From Meconema thalassinum (Eukaryota; Arthropoda; Insecta; Orthoptera; Tettigoniidae), in NCBI GenBank assembly GCA_946902985.2, contig OX336397.1:150901890-150965889 (forward strand): a stretch of 64,000 bases of DNA. Direction: 5' to 3'. This document shows positions 22,015 to 33,199 of the stretch, in pieces. The stretch's first letter is position 1; each line of letters begins with the position of its first letter. A program made the translations under genes and the position numbers. The notes below the pieces were generated by a model. It was not told the DNA's origin. It saw only the letters and a list, made by a program, of their open reading frames with translations, and searched no databases.

Positions 22015-22085
22015 GTCATTGTGGAACATGATGATGATAATTGTTGTTTGAAGGGGCCTAGCATCTAGGTTGTCGGCCCCTAACA
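22015..22085 (-). mobile_element. SINE 3'-end fragment (GGCCGA...CCTTMAAACAAC type)
   Basis: On the minus strand it reads GGGGCCGACAACCTAGATGC, then TAGGCCCCTTCAAACAAC and a CAT-repeat tail. Related tails are at 50587 (minus), 51573 (plus) and 60927 (plus). Confidence 0.75.
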
Positions 22086-23596
22086 TTACGAAATATTGAT
22101 TTCAGATATGGTAATATTACGTCACATTTAATGATATAAACAGTTCATGGAATGACTTAATCAAATTCAGTGTGTTATGAATTAATTAAGCCCACAGTGT
22201 TGAGTAATTGATAAATCCAGTATAAAAATTTTCAAGTGATAATTAAATTGTTTATAATGGTAATTAAATAATTCTTTTATAACTCTTCTTGCGAAATAGT
22301 TTTCTACGTGTCAGAATATTATACTATGGTGTATAATAATACGTTCCATTCAGAAAGCCTTGCCCAAATAGTGAATTATGAAAAATCTATTCAAGATATT
22401 TTTTTAATTGAACAAATTTGAATTGAACCTCAACGTGATTTGTAAATAATTTTCCCGAGGATGATAAGTGCGTGAAACATAATCCGAATATGTAATTAAT
22501 GTAAATAATCTATGAAAGACCAATGAAATACGGGAAATTTAATTACAATAATTATTAATTTTTCTTGATATAGATGACAGTGCATCGATGTTTTTAAAGG
22601 GTAGAATTCTCAATTGAATTTATCCCACCATAGTCAAAGTGAACAAAGGCTCTCAACAAGTTTTACGACCTTGCTTTCCTTTGTTTTAAGATGCACTGCT
22701 CATTCTTTGCTGTTCGCAAGGTAGGTTACTTTGCAGGAAGTGCGCGTGATATTCGACTACTTTTTTCATACTTGTTTCTTAGTTAAGTGTGATATAGTTT
22801 TCCTTTTAATTTGTGTTTTTCGCTTTGTGTTCTGTGTTGCCAACTCCATCTTTCCAAAATCCTTTACATGGAACATGGGGACATAGTGTAGTATGTTTAA
22901 GCCCGCATAACCCAGGACGCCCTGAGACCTGACCTCGTGCTTTCACTGTTCTCATGTTGTCGCCTGTCCATCCCAGATGGACAGACGGGCACAAGCTATA
23001 TGTGGAATTTATGTAGATGAAAGGCCATGATCAAACATAAAATGAATAATTTGATAACAATTTTAGGACACAATATACTGTTTCTTGATCGAAAAACGAA
23101 TCAAACAATATTCCTCAATTATAAACGCAGAGTCCTGTCTTCTTTTGTTTTCAATGTGCATATATATCCTCTGTTTCCTGATGCCATTCCGACATGTAAA
23201 TATATTTGTAATTAAGATTTTTTTTGTGAGTTCTTATACATGTCTTAAGCACTGTAGTCAAATTTTATTGTTAAGAATTGCATTTGAGACAGTGCAGGGG
23301 ATGAAGCCTACTTTGTGTTAAATTTGGTGTCTAGAAACAGATTCGATGGGGAGAACAGGTCAGTTTACTCGCAAAGAAAAAGCCGAACCAATCACAAAAT
23401 TCGATACTAGAATGTCTAGGCGTACTGGCAGAAACGTGTTTGGAGGAAAGGCCGCGCCAGTCATAAACAGTCGCTTGTATCGGCAAGCTTATGTTAGGGG
23501 CAACAACACAAACCCGCAGGACAGAAGTGAGGTGAGGGAAGTCGCGCCCCACCCTGGTCACGTGGGTGACGGCAGCCAATTAATACAAATAATTTA
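22086..23596. other. Unrecognised stretch
   Basis: The region is AT-rich to about 22600, then more balanced. Overlapping frames at 23331-23636 on both strands (one containing TRMSRRTGRNVFGGKAAP) show no family motif, and their overlap argues that at most one is real. Confidence 0.3.
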
Positions 23597-23755
23597 TATA
23601 TGTCGTAGTCAGATAGTGAAATCCGTCATTTCATGAAAATCCTAGGCACTTCATGAAGAGCCGGCATATGATGTAAAAAGGTACAGTTGCACTATCTGAC
23701 GCGTGGTTTCATGAAATGACTAAATATCGCCGTCACATAGTGTAATTCATTTTGT

Positions 23756-24183
23756 GTCGGCTTCGGTGGCGTAGTCGGTAGCATGCTGAACTGCTGTGCC
23801 CAAGATAGCGGGTTCAAACCCGGCCGAAGTCGTCGGATTATTTAAGAGCGTTAAAAATCCTTCAGTATGCCTTCCTTCGGAGGGGAAGTAAAGCCGGCGG
23901 TCCCATGTCATAGATTTATGGCATGTAAAAAATCCTTTCACAGACTAAACTTGTGTAAAGCAAAATTTGTTAGGTTAGATTTCGTCAGAACGCTCTATCA
24001 AAGTTCCAACGTTCACCACTAGGTATCATTGATATCTGGTGGCGAAAGTTGGAACTACTTGAAATTGAACGGAACTCGTAGCTCACCCTTTAGGGTGTCC
24101 GCTGGAAGCAGCTACAACTCAGGCGAGCCGAACATGTCCTCGGACACTCCCGGCGCTAAAAGCCATACGATAAATAAATAAAT
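23756..24183 (+). mobile_element. tRNA-derived SINE with 11 bp target duplication
   Basis: The tRNA-like head has an A box, TGGCGTAGTCGG, and a B box, GGTTCAAACCC. A body with GCCGGCGGTCCCATGTCATA follows, and the tail is AAATAAATAAAT. ATTCATTTTGT flanks it on both sides (23745-23755 and 24184-24194). It is inserted in the left arm of the inverted-repeat element. RNA polymerase III transcription is expected from the boxes. Confidence 0.92.
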
Positions 24184-24639
24184 ATTCATTTTGTACATCA
24201 ACTGACGGGAAATCCAGCCCGTCACTTCATGAAGTACCGTAGCGGCAGCGGTGATCACGTGTGAGGGAAGTGAGACTTCCAAGAATAAATCAGATAAAAA
24301 TGCGGACACTAAAGGGCTGTTATTTCCTCAGAAAGTGAAAACTGTGACATATCGTACAAATGTCTAATAGCCTGGACTTCATTTATCCCCTAATTCCCTC
24401 CCCAGCATCTTGCTTGGCCTTGCGCCTAGAAGGAATATTATGCTACCGTACTGTGAACGGAAGAAGAACGTCGTTCAGATCCATTTTGTTTTTAAAACAT
24501 GAGAGATAGATAACCGATAGTATAATATGACTTTAATTCGCTGTTCCACCCTTTAAAACAACAAGAACAAACTCAGTTACGGGCGCGTAATACACAAATC
24601 TTGTACAGCTCTTAGCAGCCAACTATATCAGTGAACTTG

Positions 24640-24710
24640 TGGTCTCGGGGTATAGTGTTGGCTTCCGGCTCACTACGTGGTGAGTTCAAGCCCCACTGAA
24701 GGATTTTTTT
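24640..24710 (+). mobile_element. tRNA-like SINE head
   Basis: TGGTCTCGGGGTATAGTG resembles an A box and GAGTTCAAGCCCC a B box, followed by a T-run that would end polymerase III transcripts. The acceptor stem does not pair at the right spacing, so this is a tRNA-derived repeat and not a functional tRNA. Confidence 0.5.
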
Positions 24711-24774
24711 TTGCCAACTAACATTTTAATCTAGTTCAGTTGTTGCCTTGTTTTATAGTTGTTTTCTTGTATAT

Positions 24775-25020
24775 TTATTTTAAGGGCTAGGGACATCTTG
24801 ATCATCAGCCCAGTGTATTTGGGTGGTTGTTTTCTGATAACCTGTGTTTGCGTGATGATAGAAGTAGTGTGTGGGTAAAGAATTTGGGAAGGTGTCTCGA
24901 GACTTGAAATGAAGTACCATCCCGGCATTTGCTGAGAGGGTGTGTGAAAAGACCTGGGGGAAAACGCCACAGTCAGCGACGGGATTCGAACCAGCATATT
25001 GGCCTACTCGTTAAGTAGAC
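24775..25020 (-). mobile_element. SINE, minus strand (GCCGGGATGGTAC family)
   Basis: On the minus strand a B-box-like GGTTCGAATCCCGTCGCTGA is followed by the body phrase AAATGCCGGGATGGTACTTC and a 3' part ending TCCCTAGCCC. The same family recurs at 47250-47520. Confidence 0.65.
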
Positions 25021-25084
25021 TTATGAAATCAACTATGGTTACCACGGATAGGAACATAATTATGGTCGACCTCGGGAGGAAAAT

Positions 25085-25330
25085 CTGAGGAGAGTTCCAT
25101 TCCTACCTTAGCCATCCTGGAATTGGTTTCCCTTGGTTTCCCCCTTCTCCTCTAGGCAAATGCCGGGTTGGTTCCTAACTTAACCACGGCCGCCTCCTTC
25201 TCAATCTTAACCTGAACTACAAATACACACAATTCTACAAATACCATTATAATACTGATTATCAGACAGATTCTACACACTCCCAAGTACACAGGGCTGA
25301 ATACACAAAAGCTTTACATTTGGTTGATTT
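25085..25330 (+). mobile_element. SINE fragment, plus strand (AAATGCCGGG family)
   Basis: The segment with GGTTTCCCCCTTCTCCTCTA, GGCAAATGCCGGGTTGGTTC and AACCACGGCCGCCTCCTTCT matches a widespread insect SINE body. No head or target duplication was identified. Confidence 0.5.
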
Positions 25331-25570
25331 AGTGGAGGGTTCACCTTCGAGAAAATCTCGAATTTCAGCCTATTTATTATAGACAGAAATATTTGAAAGA
25401 ATGATTCTGCATTTGTCTTCATTGTGTGTATCTTACCTGTAAGTTATCGTTCCAGTTTTGTTGTTAATTCATTTGGAGGTCTTGGGTCACCTCAATCATC
25501 AGTCCCGTGTGATTGGGTGTGAATTGACATTATATTTATATGATGACTGTAGGGGTGGGCGGACAATTGA

Positions 25571-26075
25571 ACGAAGTTAGATGTCGGTGCAATACAATGT
25601 GTATAAACATATACTGTACCAAGTTTCAATGCGTTTGGTTGGTTAAATCGCGAGAAACGTCTATTTAAACGTCGCAACTTCGCTTGGGCGCCATGTTGGT
25701 TTTGTAGTTACCAGGTTTTCAAAAAAGTCACATCGGTAAACTTCTAGTAGTTCCCATTATCACCGTACAAAATTCCAGGGTGATATCGGTAGTAGTTTCA
25801 GAGATATTGAATGCTGGTGAAATATTTCGCACAGCCGCCATGTTGGATTGGTTTGACGTAACAAAATTTAAAGGGCACGGTCGGGGTCGCCCGAAATAGT
25901 GCTATGAACTTACCGAGTTTCATTGAAATCGCTCCAGCCGTTTAGAAGTTATTAGGGGACACACACACACACAAATCCTCACACACACACACACACACAC
26001 GCACACACAGTCAGACACACGGACAAAAGGTGACCTCATAAGCCTATTTTTTCATAAATGAAAATAGGCTAAAAT
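25571..26075 (-). mobile_element. Helentron-like element, family 1, copy 2 (partial)
   Basis: Only the hairpin end and roughly the first 480 bp are present. The minus strand begins TAGCCTATTTTCATTTATGA, then a GTGTGT run, CCCCTAATAACTTCTAAACG and the CATGGCGGCTGTGCGAAATA module. It lies inside the inverted-repeat element, which it must postdate or have been captured with. Confidence 0.75.
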
Positions 26076-26609
26076 ACAAATTGCATCAGTGAAGGAAAGA
26101 GAGAAAAAAGATACACAAATGAAGAACAAAAAGAAAAACTACAAATGAAATTATGAAAGTAAGCATTGCAGATTAGAAAATAATTCTGTACAAATAAAAT
26201 ATGTAAAAATAAAAATACAAACTTCTAGAAAAAAAAGAGGTAGAGAGTAAAGAGTATCCGGTATTTCACGATTAGATTTCGGTTTTTATGTGAAAATTAA
26301 TTTCGAAAACCATAATAAACAAGCATTAATTTATTTCTTGGAATAGAACAATTAAATGAATTAATGTACGGCTTCATTGTGTCAGTCATTTCATGAAGTG
26401 CCGAATCAACAAACACCGGATCTTCATGAAGTGCCTCGGCTGATAATGTAAAATCATTTCTTACACCATCTGCCTAAATCGGTCCGTCACTTCATGAAGA
26501 AACGCGTCAGATGATGTAACTATCTCTTTTTACATCATATGCCGGCTTTTCATGAAGTGCCTAGGATCTTCATGAAATGACGGATTTCACTATCTGACTA
26601 CGACATATA

Positions 26610-26998
26610 CATTATGAAGCTGTTCATTGCTAATTAGGAATCATTTCAGACGTGTTACTCGATGTTCCAGGGAAGTGCGGACGCAAAGTATTTCGATTAT
26701 CGGGAAGCGAAGTGATAATCTGGGCGAAAAGCATGCTCAAGACCGTACTCATGCGATATGAGGATTTGATAACATTATGTAAAATTGGGAAGTGAACTTG
26801 GAATATTTTGAAATGATAGTCATTCTTCACGTGAACATTTATAGAAGTGAATTGAACAACTGAATATTGAGATAAAGATTAAATATTAAACTACGCAATT
26901 ATTACGAGCAATTGTTGCAATGAATTCAAATTATTATGATAAGGCAGGCTGAAATGAACATTATACTCCGCAGAGTTATACAATATTACGATACTGCA
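26610..26998. other. Unrecognised stretch
   Basis: AT-rich. A 66-codon minus-strand frame (26830-26630) has no recognisable motif. Confidence 0.35.
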
Positions 26999-27246
26999 TT
27001 AAATATTATCAAAGTTATCCTCTTTGCTTGGTCCATCACTGCATGCTTTGCTTCCTAAGTAAATTAAGTCACCTACTTCCTTTATCTTTTCACCTGACAA
27101 TTCGGCATCGACAGGGGTTTCTGGTTTGTTTCGACGGCATTCCAAAAATCTATTTTTATATTTATTAATTTTCATCAATACAGAGTCCATACCATTTAGA
27201 AACCCATTAATATCCACTGGTGTGTCAGCAATGATGACGATGTCAT
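26999..27246 (-). mobile_element. RTE LINE fragment
   Basis: Minus-strand frame with DDIVIIADTPVDINGFLNGM, KINKYKNRFLECRRNK and GEKIKEVGDLIYLGSK matches the RT region just after the catalytic FADD of the element at 6601-9582. It stops abruptly at 27246, where unrelated DNA (GGGTTGCCAGACGTTCCG) begins. Confidence 0.85.
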
Positions 27247-27767
27247 CTAGGGTTGCCAGACGTTCCGTTTTACCCGGAACAATTACGGTTTTTCTTATTT
27301 TGTTCCCCGTTCCGTTTTCATCTTTAAAGGAACGCCAAATATTACGTTTTAGGTTAATTTCGCACCAATTTACAAATGTCCCGCTTGCGCAATCCATGCT
27401 TGACGTGATTGGCGATTGTTATTAGTGACGTCAAGTAGCATCGGCACCGGCACGCCGGCCACGTTACTTCACTTTACTGAGTGGTAGTGTACAGGTGCAA
27501 GTTTCAAAGAGAAAATGATTTCTATGTCTGTGTCAGATCGGTACATGTTATAGATTAATTAGGGGCAACAACATTAAGGAATATCTTAGTCCTAGTGAAG
27601 CTCATGCTCAGCATTTTTCCCTCCAATGATTTAAAGGAGTTTTTTCTGACATGAATATCAAGTGGAGAGATGATAGAAACAGAAGCTCCATTAGTTTCAT
27701 AAAACAAGAATTGTTGAGATATTTCAATTATGACGAAAATTGTAGTGAATTTTATCAGAAGACAAAA
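27247..27767. other. Unrecognised insertion-like stretch
   Basis: It starts with AGGGTTGCCAGACGTTCCGT, which resembles the terminus of some hAT-type repeats, and is GC-richer around 27440-27475. No matching opposite end was found, so the assignment is only a suggestion. Confidence 0.25.
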
Positions 27768-27942
27768 AAACAAGCAGTTCCATGAAGAACTATACAACCT
27801 ATTTTCATATATCCTACTCATATTAATTGCCTCTATCAACACACACAATTTCAGTTTGATTGTTGTGATAGATTCGTAGATGTTGAGAACCGTCAAAATA
27901 TTTCAGGTTGGACTTTTATTTATGTACTACTAGCTGTACCCG
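27768..27942 (-). mobile_element. Helentron-like element, family 1, copy 3, distal end
   Basis: AAACAAGCAGTTCCATGAAG, TATTTTCATATATCCTACTC and GATGTTGAGAACCGTCAAAA match, in reverse, the 53280-53397 end of copy 4. It is separated from the rest of the same copy (30769-31905) by family 3 repeats. Confidence 0.75.
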
Positions 27943-30707
27943 GCATGCGTTGCAATGCCAATCAAAGAAGGTATTGCCGTTGTAACTTTGTTGAAGTGCT
28001 TTTCGATTCCCAATATTTTTGTTTCTTTTTCCGTTAACCACCTCTAAACTTACGTAAAATTGATTTACTTTCTCAAAAAAAAAAAATCATGGGAGCGTGC
28101 TCAACATCTCACCAAAGTTTAATCGCAATGAAATGAAACGATTCGAGCGCCGTCACCCATTTGTTGAATATACTCGTACGCTACCTATTGTAAAATGGAT
28201 TTACTAAGTCGAAAACCTTCCCTGGCGTGTACACAACAACTCATCAAATTTTCATCGCAATCGGATGAATGGCATATGAAAGCATACGGGATTTTGTTGA
28301 ATCGCTTCGAGCGTCTTCCCTCATTTGTTGAATCTACTCGTGCGCTACCTATTATAAAATGGATTTACTAAGCCTGAAACTTTCCCTGGAGTGTAAACTA
28401 CAACTCACCCAAGTTTAGTCGCTATTGGATGAATGGTATATGAACGTATACGGGACTTTGTTGAAACACCTCACGCGTCGTCGCTCATTTGTTAATCTAC
28501 TTGTGCGATACCTATTGTAAAGTGGATTTTCTAAACCAAAAACCTTCCCTAAAGTGTACACAACATCTCACCCAAGTTTCATCGCAATCAGACGAATAGT
28601 ATATGAACGCATACGGGACTTTGTTGAAACGCTTCGCGCATCGTCGCTCATTTGTCAAATCTACTCGTGCATTACCTAATATAACATGGATTTACTAAGC
28701 CAGAATCCTTGCCTGTAGTGTACACAACCTCTCACCCAAGTTTCATCGCTATCGGACGAATGGTATGTGAACGCATACAGGACTTTGTTGAAACGCTTCG
28801 CCCGTCGTCGCTCATTTGTTGAATCTACTCCTGCGCTACCTATTGTTAAGTGGATTTACGAAACCAGAAACCTTACCTGAAGTGTAGAGAACATCTCACT
28901 CAAATTTCATCGGAGTGGGATGAATGGTATATGAAAGTATGTGGGACTGTCTTGAAACAAACGCACGCAATTTTGTTGAAGCTACTCGCGCGCCATCTAT
29001 TGTAAATTGGATTTACTACGCCTATAACCTTTCCGGGACTGTGCACAACAAATCATCATAATTTGATCGCAATCGGATGAATTGTATATGAACGCATCGC
29101 CAACACGCATTTGTTTAAACTACTCGCGGACTGTCTATTGTAAATTGGATTAACCATGCCTATAATGATTTCGGGAGTGTGCGCAACAACTCACCAAAAT
29201 TTTATCTCAATTGGATGAATGGTTTATGAACGCATAAAAGACGAACAATCGAACATCCTTTTTTTTTTATAAAATAATGCTAGCTATACCCGGCATGCAT
29301 TGCAATGCCAATCAAAGAAAGTGTTGGCGTTGTAATTTTGATTCTTGAAGTGCTTTTGGATACAATCTTTTTTCAATTTCCGTTAACTGCCTTGAAACTA
29401 CCGTAAAATGGATTAACTAATTTAGAAACATTCGTGGGAGCGTGCACAACAATTTAACAAAGTTTCATCGCAATCGGGAAGCCTCCGTGGCTTAGGCGGC
29501 AGCACGCCGGCCTCTCACCGCTGGGTCCGTGGTTCAAATCCCGGTCACTCCATGTGAGATCTGTGCTGGACAGAACGGAGGCAGACAGGTTTTTCTCCGG
29601 GTACTCCGGTTTTCCCTGTCAAAATTTCATTCCAGCAACACTCTCCACTATCATTTCATTTCATCTGTCATTCATTTAATCATTGCCCCAGAGGAGTGCG
29701 TCAGGCCTCGGCAGCCGGCACAGTTCATATCCTCGCCGCTAGATGGGGGCTTCATTCATTCCATTCCTGACCCAGTTGGAGACTGGAAGCAGGCTGTGGA
29801 TTTTCATTTTCATCGCAATCGGATGAATAGGATACGAACACATACGGAATTTTGTTGAAACGATTCGTGCGCTCTCACTCATTTTAAAATTTGCTCTTGC
29901 GCTACCTACTGTGAAATGGATTTACTCAGAAGCCTTCACTCATTTGTTGCATCTACTCGTACATTACCTAATGTAAAATGGATTTACTAAGTCGAAATCC
30001 TTCCCAGGCATGTACACAACAACTCATTAAAGTTTCATCGCAATCAGATGAATGGCATAAAACGCATACGGGATTTTGTTTAAACGATACGCGTGCCGTC
30101 ACTCATTTGTTGAATCTACTCGTACGCTACCTATTGTAAAATGGATTTACTAAGCCTGAAACTTTTCCGGGAGTGTACTCAACGATTCACCAAAGTCTTA
30201 TCCCAATCGGATGAATGGTATATGAACGCATATGGGATTAGCCTATTTTGAAACGATTTGCGTGCCGTCGCTCATTTCCTGAATCTACTCCTGCGCTACC
30301 TATCGTGTCGTGAAATGCATGTACTAAGCCAGACACCTCCCCTGGAGTGTACACAAAAACTCACACAAGCTTCATTGCATTAGCACGAATGATATATGAA
30401 CGCATATGGGACTTTGTTGAAACGCTTCGCCGTTGTAGCTCATTTGTTGAATCTACTCGAGCGCTACCTATTGAAAAGTGGATGATCTAAGCCAGGAACC
30501 TTCCCTGAAGTATACACAACATCTCACCTAAGTTTCATCGCTATCGGACGAATAGTATATGAACGCATACGGGACTTTGTTGAAACGTTTCACGCGTCGA
30601 CACTCATTTGTTGAATCTAGTCGTGCGCTACCTATTTTAAAATGGATTTACAAAGCCAGAAACCTTCCCTGGAGTGTACACAACGTCTTACCCAAGTTCA
30701 ATCTTTC
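27943..30707 (+). mobile_element. Family 3 tandem-module elements (two, adjacent)
   Basis: Each starts CTAGCTRTACCCGGCATGCR and then TTGCAATGCCAATCAAAG (27943 and 29281). The body is a tandem series of ~165 bp modules with CGCTCATTTGTTGAATCTAC, CGTGCGCTACCTATTGTAAA, TGGATTTACTAAGCCAGAAA, CACCCAAGTTTCATCGCAAT and ATGAACGCATACGGGACTTT. About eight modules lie in the first unit and six or more in the second. Non-coding. A SINE interrupts the second at 29478. A short different repeat piece (GACGCCCGTGGGCGACCTAA) follows at 30708-30768. Confidence 0.8.
29478..29807 (+). mobile_element. tRNA-derived SINE with 15 bp target duplication
   Basis: Head GCCTCCGTGGCTTAGGCGG (A box) and GTGGTTCAAATCCCGGTCAC (B box), then a body with TTTTTCTCCGGGTACTCCGG. 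The flanks TTTCATCGCAATCGG at 29463-29477 and 29808-29822 are identical, so it inserted into a family 3 module. The same family, in reverse, is at 32035-32370. Confidence 0.93.
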
Positions 30708-30768
30708 TAGTCGACGCCCGTGGGCGACCTAAGCGTCGGGATGAGAGATGGAATGGATGAAGATACTT

Positions 30769-31905
30769 AAATCGCGAGAAACGTCCAATTACATATTTAT
30801 AATTCGCATCGCCACCATGTTGGATTCGTGACCACCAGGTTACTGAAAGTCCTATAGGTGAACTTATGTTCATAGCCTCTATGAACATTAAAAAAATCAG
30901 TTAGATTGCTGTAAAAGATTCGTAGATATTGAGAACCGTCAAAATATTTCGGATGTTCGCCAATTTGGACTGTTATATGTATAGGCCATAGAGTTATGTA
31001 CCATTAAAAGAAAAATATTGCTTAGCTTCATTATTTAAACTTTCACTTCGATCGCATGATTACGAGACAAGAAATTAAAACTTAATTTTACAATTTCGCA
31101 TAGCCGCCATCTTGAGGTTATGTAAACATTTGAACTAAAATTGATGCCAGTGCATTACAATATGTATAATAATTTACTTTACCTTATTTCACTGTGTTCA
31201 AATGGTTTAATTACGAGAAAAGTCTATTAAAATGTTTCAAATTCACTTGGCCGCCATGCTCGTTTTGTACTTTACAGGTTTTTGAAAGTTACCTAGAATA
31301 ACTTGTAGCAGTGCCCTTTATCACCGCACAAAATTACAAGGTGATATCTGTAATAGTTTCGGAGATATAGAATGCCTGTGAAATAATCCACACAGCCGCC
31401 ATTTTGAGGTTATGTAAACAATTGTACTAAATTAGACGCCAGTGCATTACAATATATATAAACATTTGCTGTACCATGTTTCTTTACGTTCGGATGGTTA
31501 AATCGCGAGAAAAGTTTATTTAAAAGTCTCAACTTCGCTTGGCCGCCATGTTGATTTTGCAGTTTCCAGGTTTTTAGAGGTCTCATGGGTGAACTAGAAG
31601 TGTCCTATATCACCGAAAAGAATTTCCGGGTGATATCGGTAATAGTTTCGGAGATACTGAATGCTGGTGAAATATTTCGCAGAGCCACCATGTTGGATTG
31701 GTGAGACACAATACAATTTGAAGGGCACGGTCTGGGTCGGTTAAAAAGGTGCTATGATCTTACCCGGTTTCATTGAAATCGCTCCAGCCGTTTAGAAGTT
31801 ATTACGACACACACACACACACGCACACATAGACAGACACACGGACGAAAGGTGATCTCATAGGCCTATTTTTTATTTACATACAATGATAATAGGCTAA
31901 ACATT
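30769..31905 (-). mobile_element. Helentron-like element, family 1, copy 3, main part
   Basis: On the minus strand it opens with the TAGCCTATTATC hairpin near 31905, followed by a GTGTGT run, TAATAACTTCTAAACGGCTG and several CATGGCGGCTGTG modules, and breaks off at 30769 where family 3 material was inserted. With 27768-27942 it forms one element of about 1.3 kb before interruption. Confidence 0.75.
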
Positions 31906-32034
31906 CTTGCAAAGGGTCGTTCAAATGATAATTATTTTTAAGTTGCTGGTGTCAGAGGCCTATAGGATATATCAGCAATACCTAGTTTTAAGTTTGTGTT
32001 TGATTATGCACCGGTAAGTTAATGTTTATTTTAT

Positions 32035-32370
32035 GAAATGAAAATCCACAGCCTGCTTCCAGTCGACCGACCGGGGCAGGGAATGGAATCAATGAAACCC
32101 CCATTTTGCGGCGAGGATATGAACTGTGCCGGCTGCCGAAGCCTGTCGCACTCCCCTGGGGCAATGATGAAATGAATGACAGGTGAAATGAAATGATAGT
32201 GGAGAGTGTTTCTGGAATGAAATTGTGACAGGGAAAACCGGAGTACCCGGAGAAAAACCTGTTTGCCTCCGCTTTGTCCAGCACAAATCTCACATGGAGT
32301 GACCGGGATTTGAACCACGGACCCAGCGGTGAGAGGCCGGCGTGCTGCCGCCTAAGCCACGGAGGCACTA
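32035..32370 (-). mobile_element. tRNA-derived SINE with 11 bp target duplication
   Basis: Reverse copy of the family at 29478. GTTTATTTTAT flanks it at 32024-32034 and 32371-32381. A and B boxes are intact (TGGCTTAGGCGG, GGTTCAAATCC). The short frames inside are by-products of the SINE body. Confidence 0.93.
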
Positions 32371-32452
32371 GTTTATTTTATACATATGTGTATTATTTAT
32401 TACCACCTTGATAAAAAAATGTTTATGGACGTGTGTTCCGTTTTTCCATTCT

Positions 32453-33071
32453 TGAATTCTGGTAGCCCTTATGTCATCAGCAAATCTCAGAGTTGTAATT
32501 AGTTCTCTTTCAATCTTTACTCCTAGTTTGGATTTATCTCCAATTTCCGTCATTTCTTGTTCAATGTGTAGATTGATAAGTAGCCCATTTGCAGCCTTGC
32601 CTTACACCTTTCTGAATACGAGCTTCTCTCTCATGTCCTTCCGCTCGAATAACTGCTGTCTGGTTTCAGTCTAGTTTGTTGAGCACCCTCCCTCCTATCC
32701 CTGTACTATTTTCCAATCGTTTTCAAAATGTCAGAAAAACTTACCGGTACTCCAATGATCGTCATAAAAAGCCGTTTCTAAGTATACAAATGCCATGAAG
32801 ATGAACGTTCTCTTATCCTTCCTTATTTTAGTTTCCAAAATCAGCCTAAGACTTCCCTGTTCCTACGTTTCTCCTGAAGTCAAACTGGTCTTCACCAATC
32901 TCTTTCTATCTGTCTTTCTTTGAAGCATGAGTGATCAAGCTGATTGTACGGTAATCTTCACATCTTTCAGCTCGTGTTTTCTTCGGTACGGTATAGGATA
33001 ACGTTCTTCTTGAAATCAAAGGTTACCCTCACCTGTCTCATAAATCCTACACACCAAGTGAAATAACCTGA
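32453..33071 (-). mobile_element. Degraded RTE LINE fragment (RT region)
   Basis: Minus-strand similarity to 7345-8000 of the near-complete element: the complement of TCATCAGCAAATCTCAGAGT, AGCCTTGCCTTACACCTTTC, GAATAACTGCTGTCTGGTTT and CACACCAAGTGAAATAACCT occurs in the same order. Many indels break the frame. It stops at 33071, where an opposite-strand fragment begins. Confidence 0.82.
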
Positions 33072-33150
33072 TGAAACGATTTGCTCAAAACAGGGAAGCA
33101 TGGAAATCTGCATCAAACCAGTCGAAAGACTGACGACTGAAACAACAAAC
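33072..33150 (+). mobile_element. RTE LINE 3'-terminal fragment, inverted
   Basis: GAAACGATTTGCTCAAAACA, then GCATCAAACCAGTCGAAAGA and CTGACGACTGAAACAACAAA, is the 3' end of the same LINE on the plus strand, directly abutting the minus-strand fragment. Confidence 0.8.
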
Positions 33151-33199
33151 ATGTAGGGAAATTTGAAGTACCGTACGCTTTACAGACGTGACTTAATTT

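Larger units (their letters stand above)
23597..26609. mobile_element. ~3 kb element with ~120 bp terminal inverted repeats
   Basis: The left end, TATATGTCGTAGTCAGATAG, continues through GTGAAATCCGTCATTTCATG, CCTAGGCACTTCATGAA, GCCGGCATATGATGTAAAAA and CTGACGCGT. The same series occurs in reverse at the right end. The 8-bp palindrome TTCATGAA occurs about nine times, all near the two ends, which suggests protein-binding sites. The interior holds SINEs and a Helentron-like fragment and no transposase, so it is a non-autonomous DNA transposon or a foldback structure. Superfamily undetermined. Confidence 0.7.

Noticed and set aside
29478..29550. tRNA gene
   Set aside because: A and B boxes are present but the sequence continues into a SINE body and has a 15-bp target duplication. 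The same applies to the heads at 23756, 32370, 51403, 51775 and 58816.
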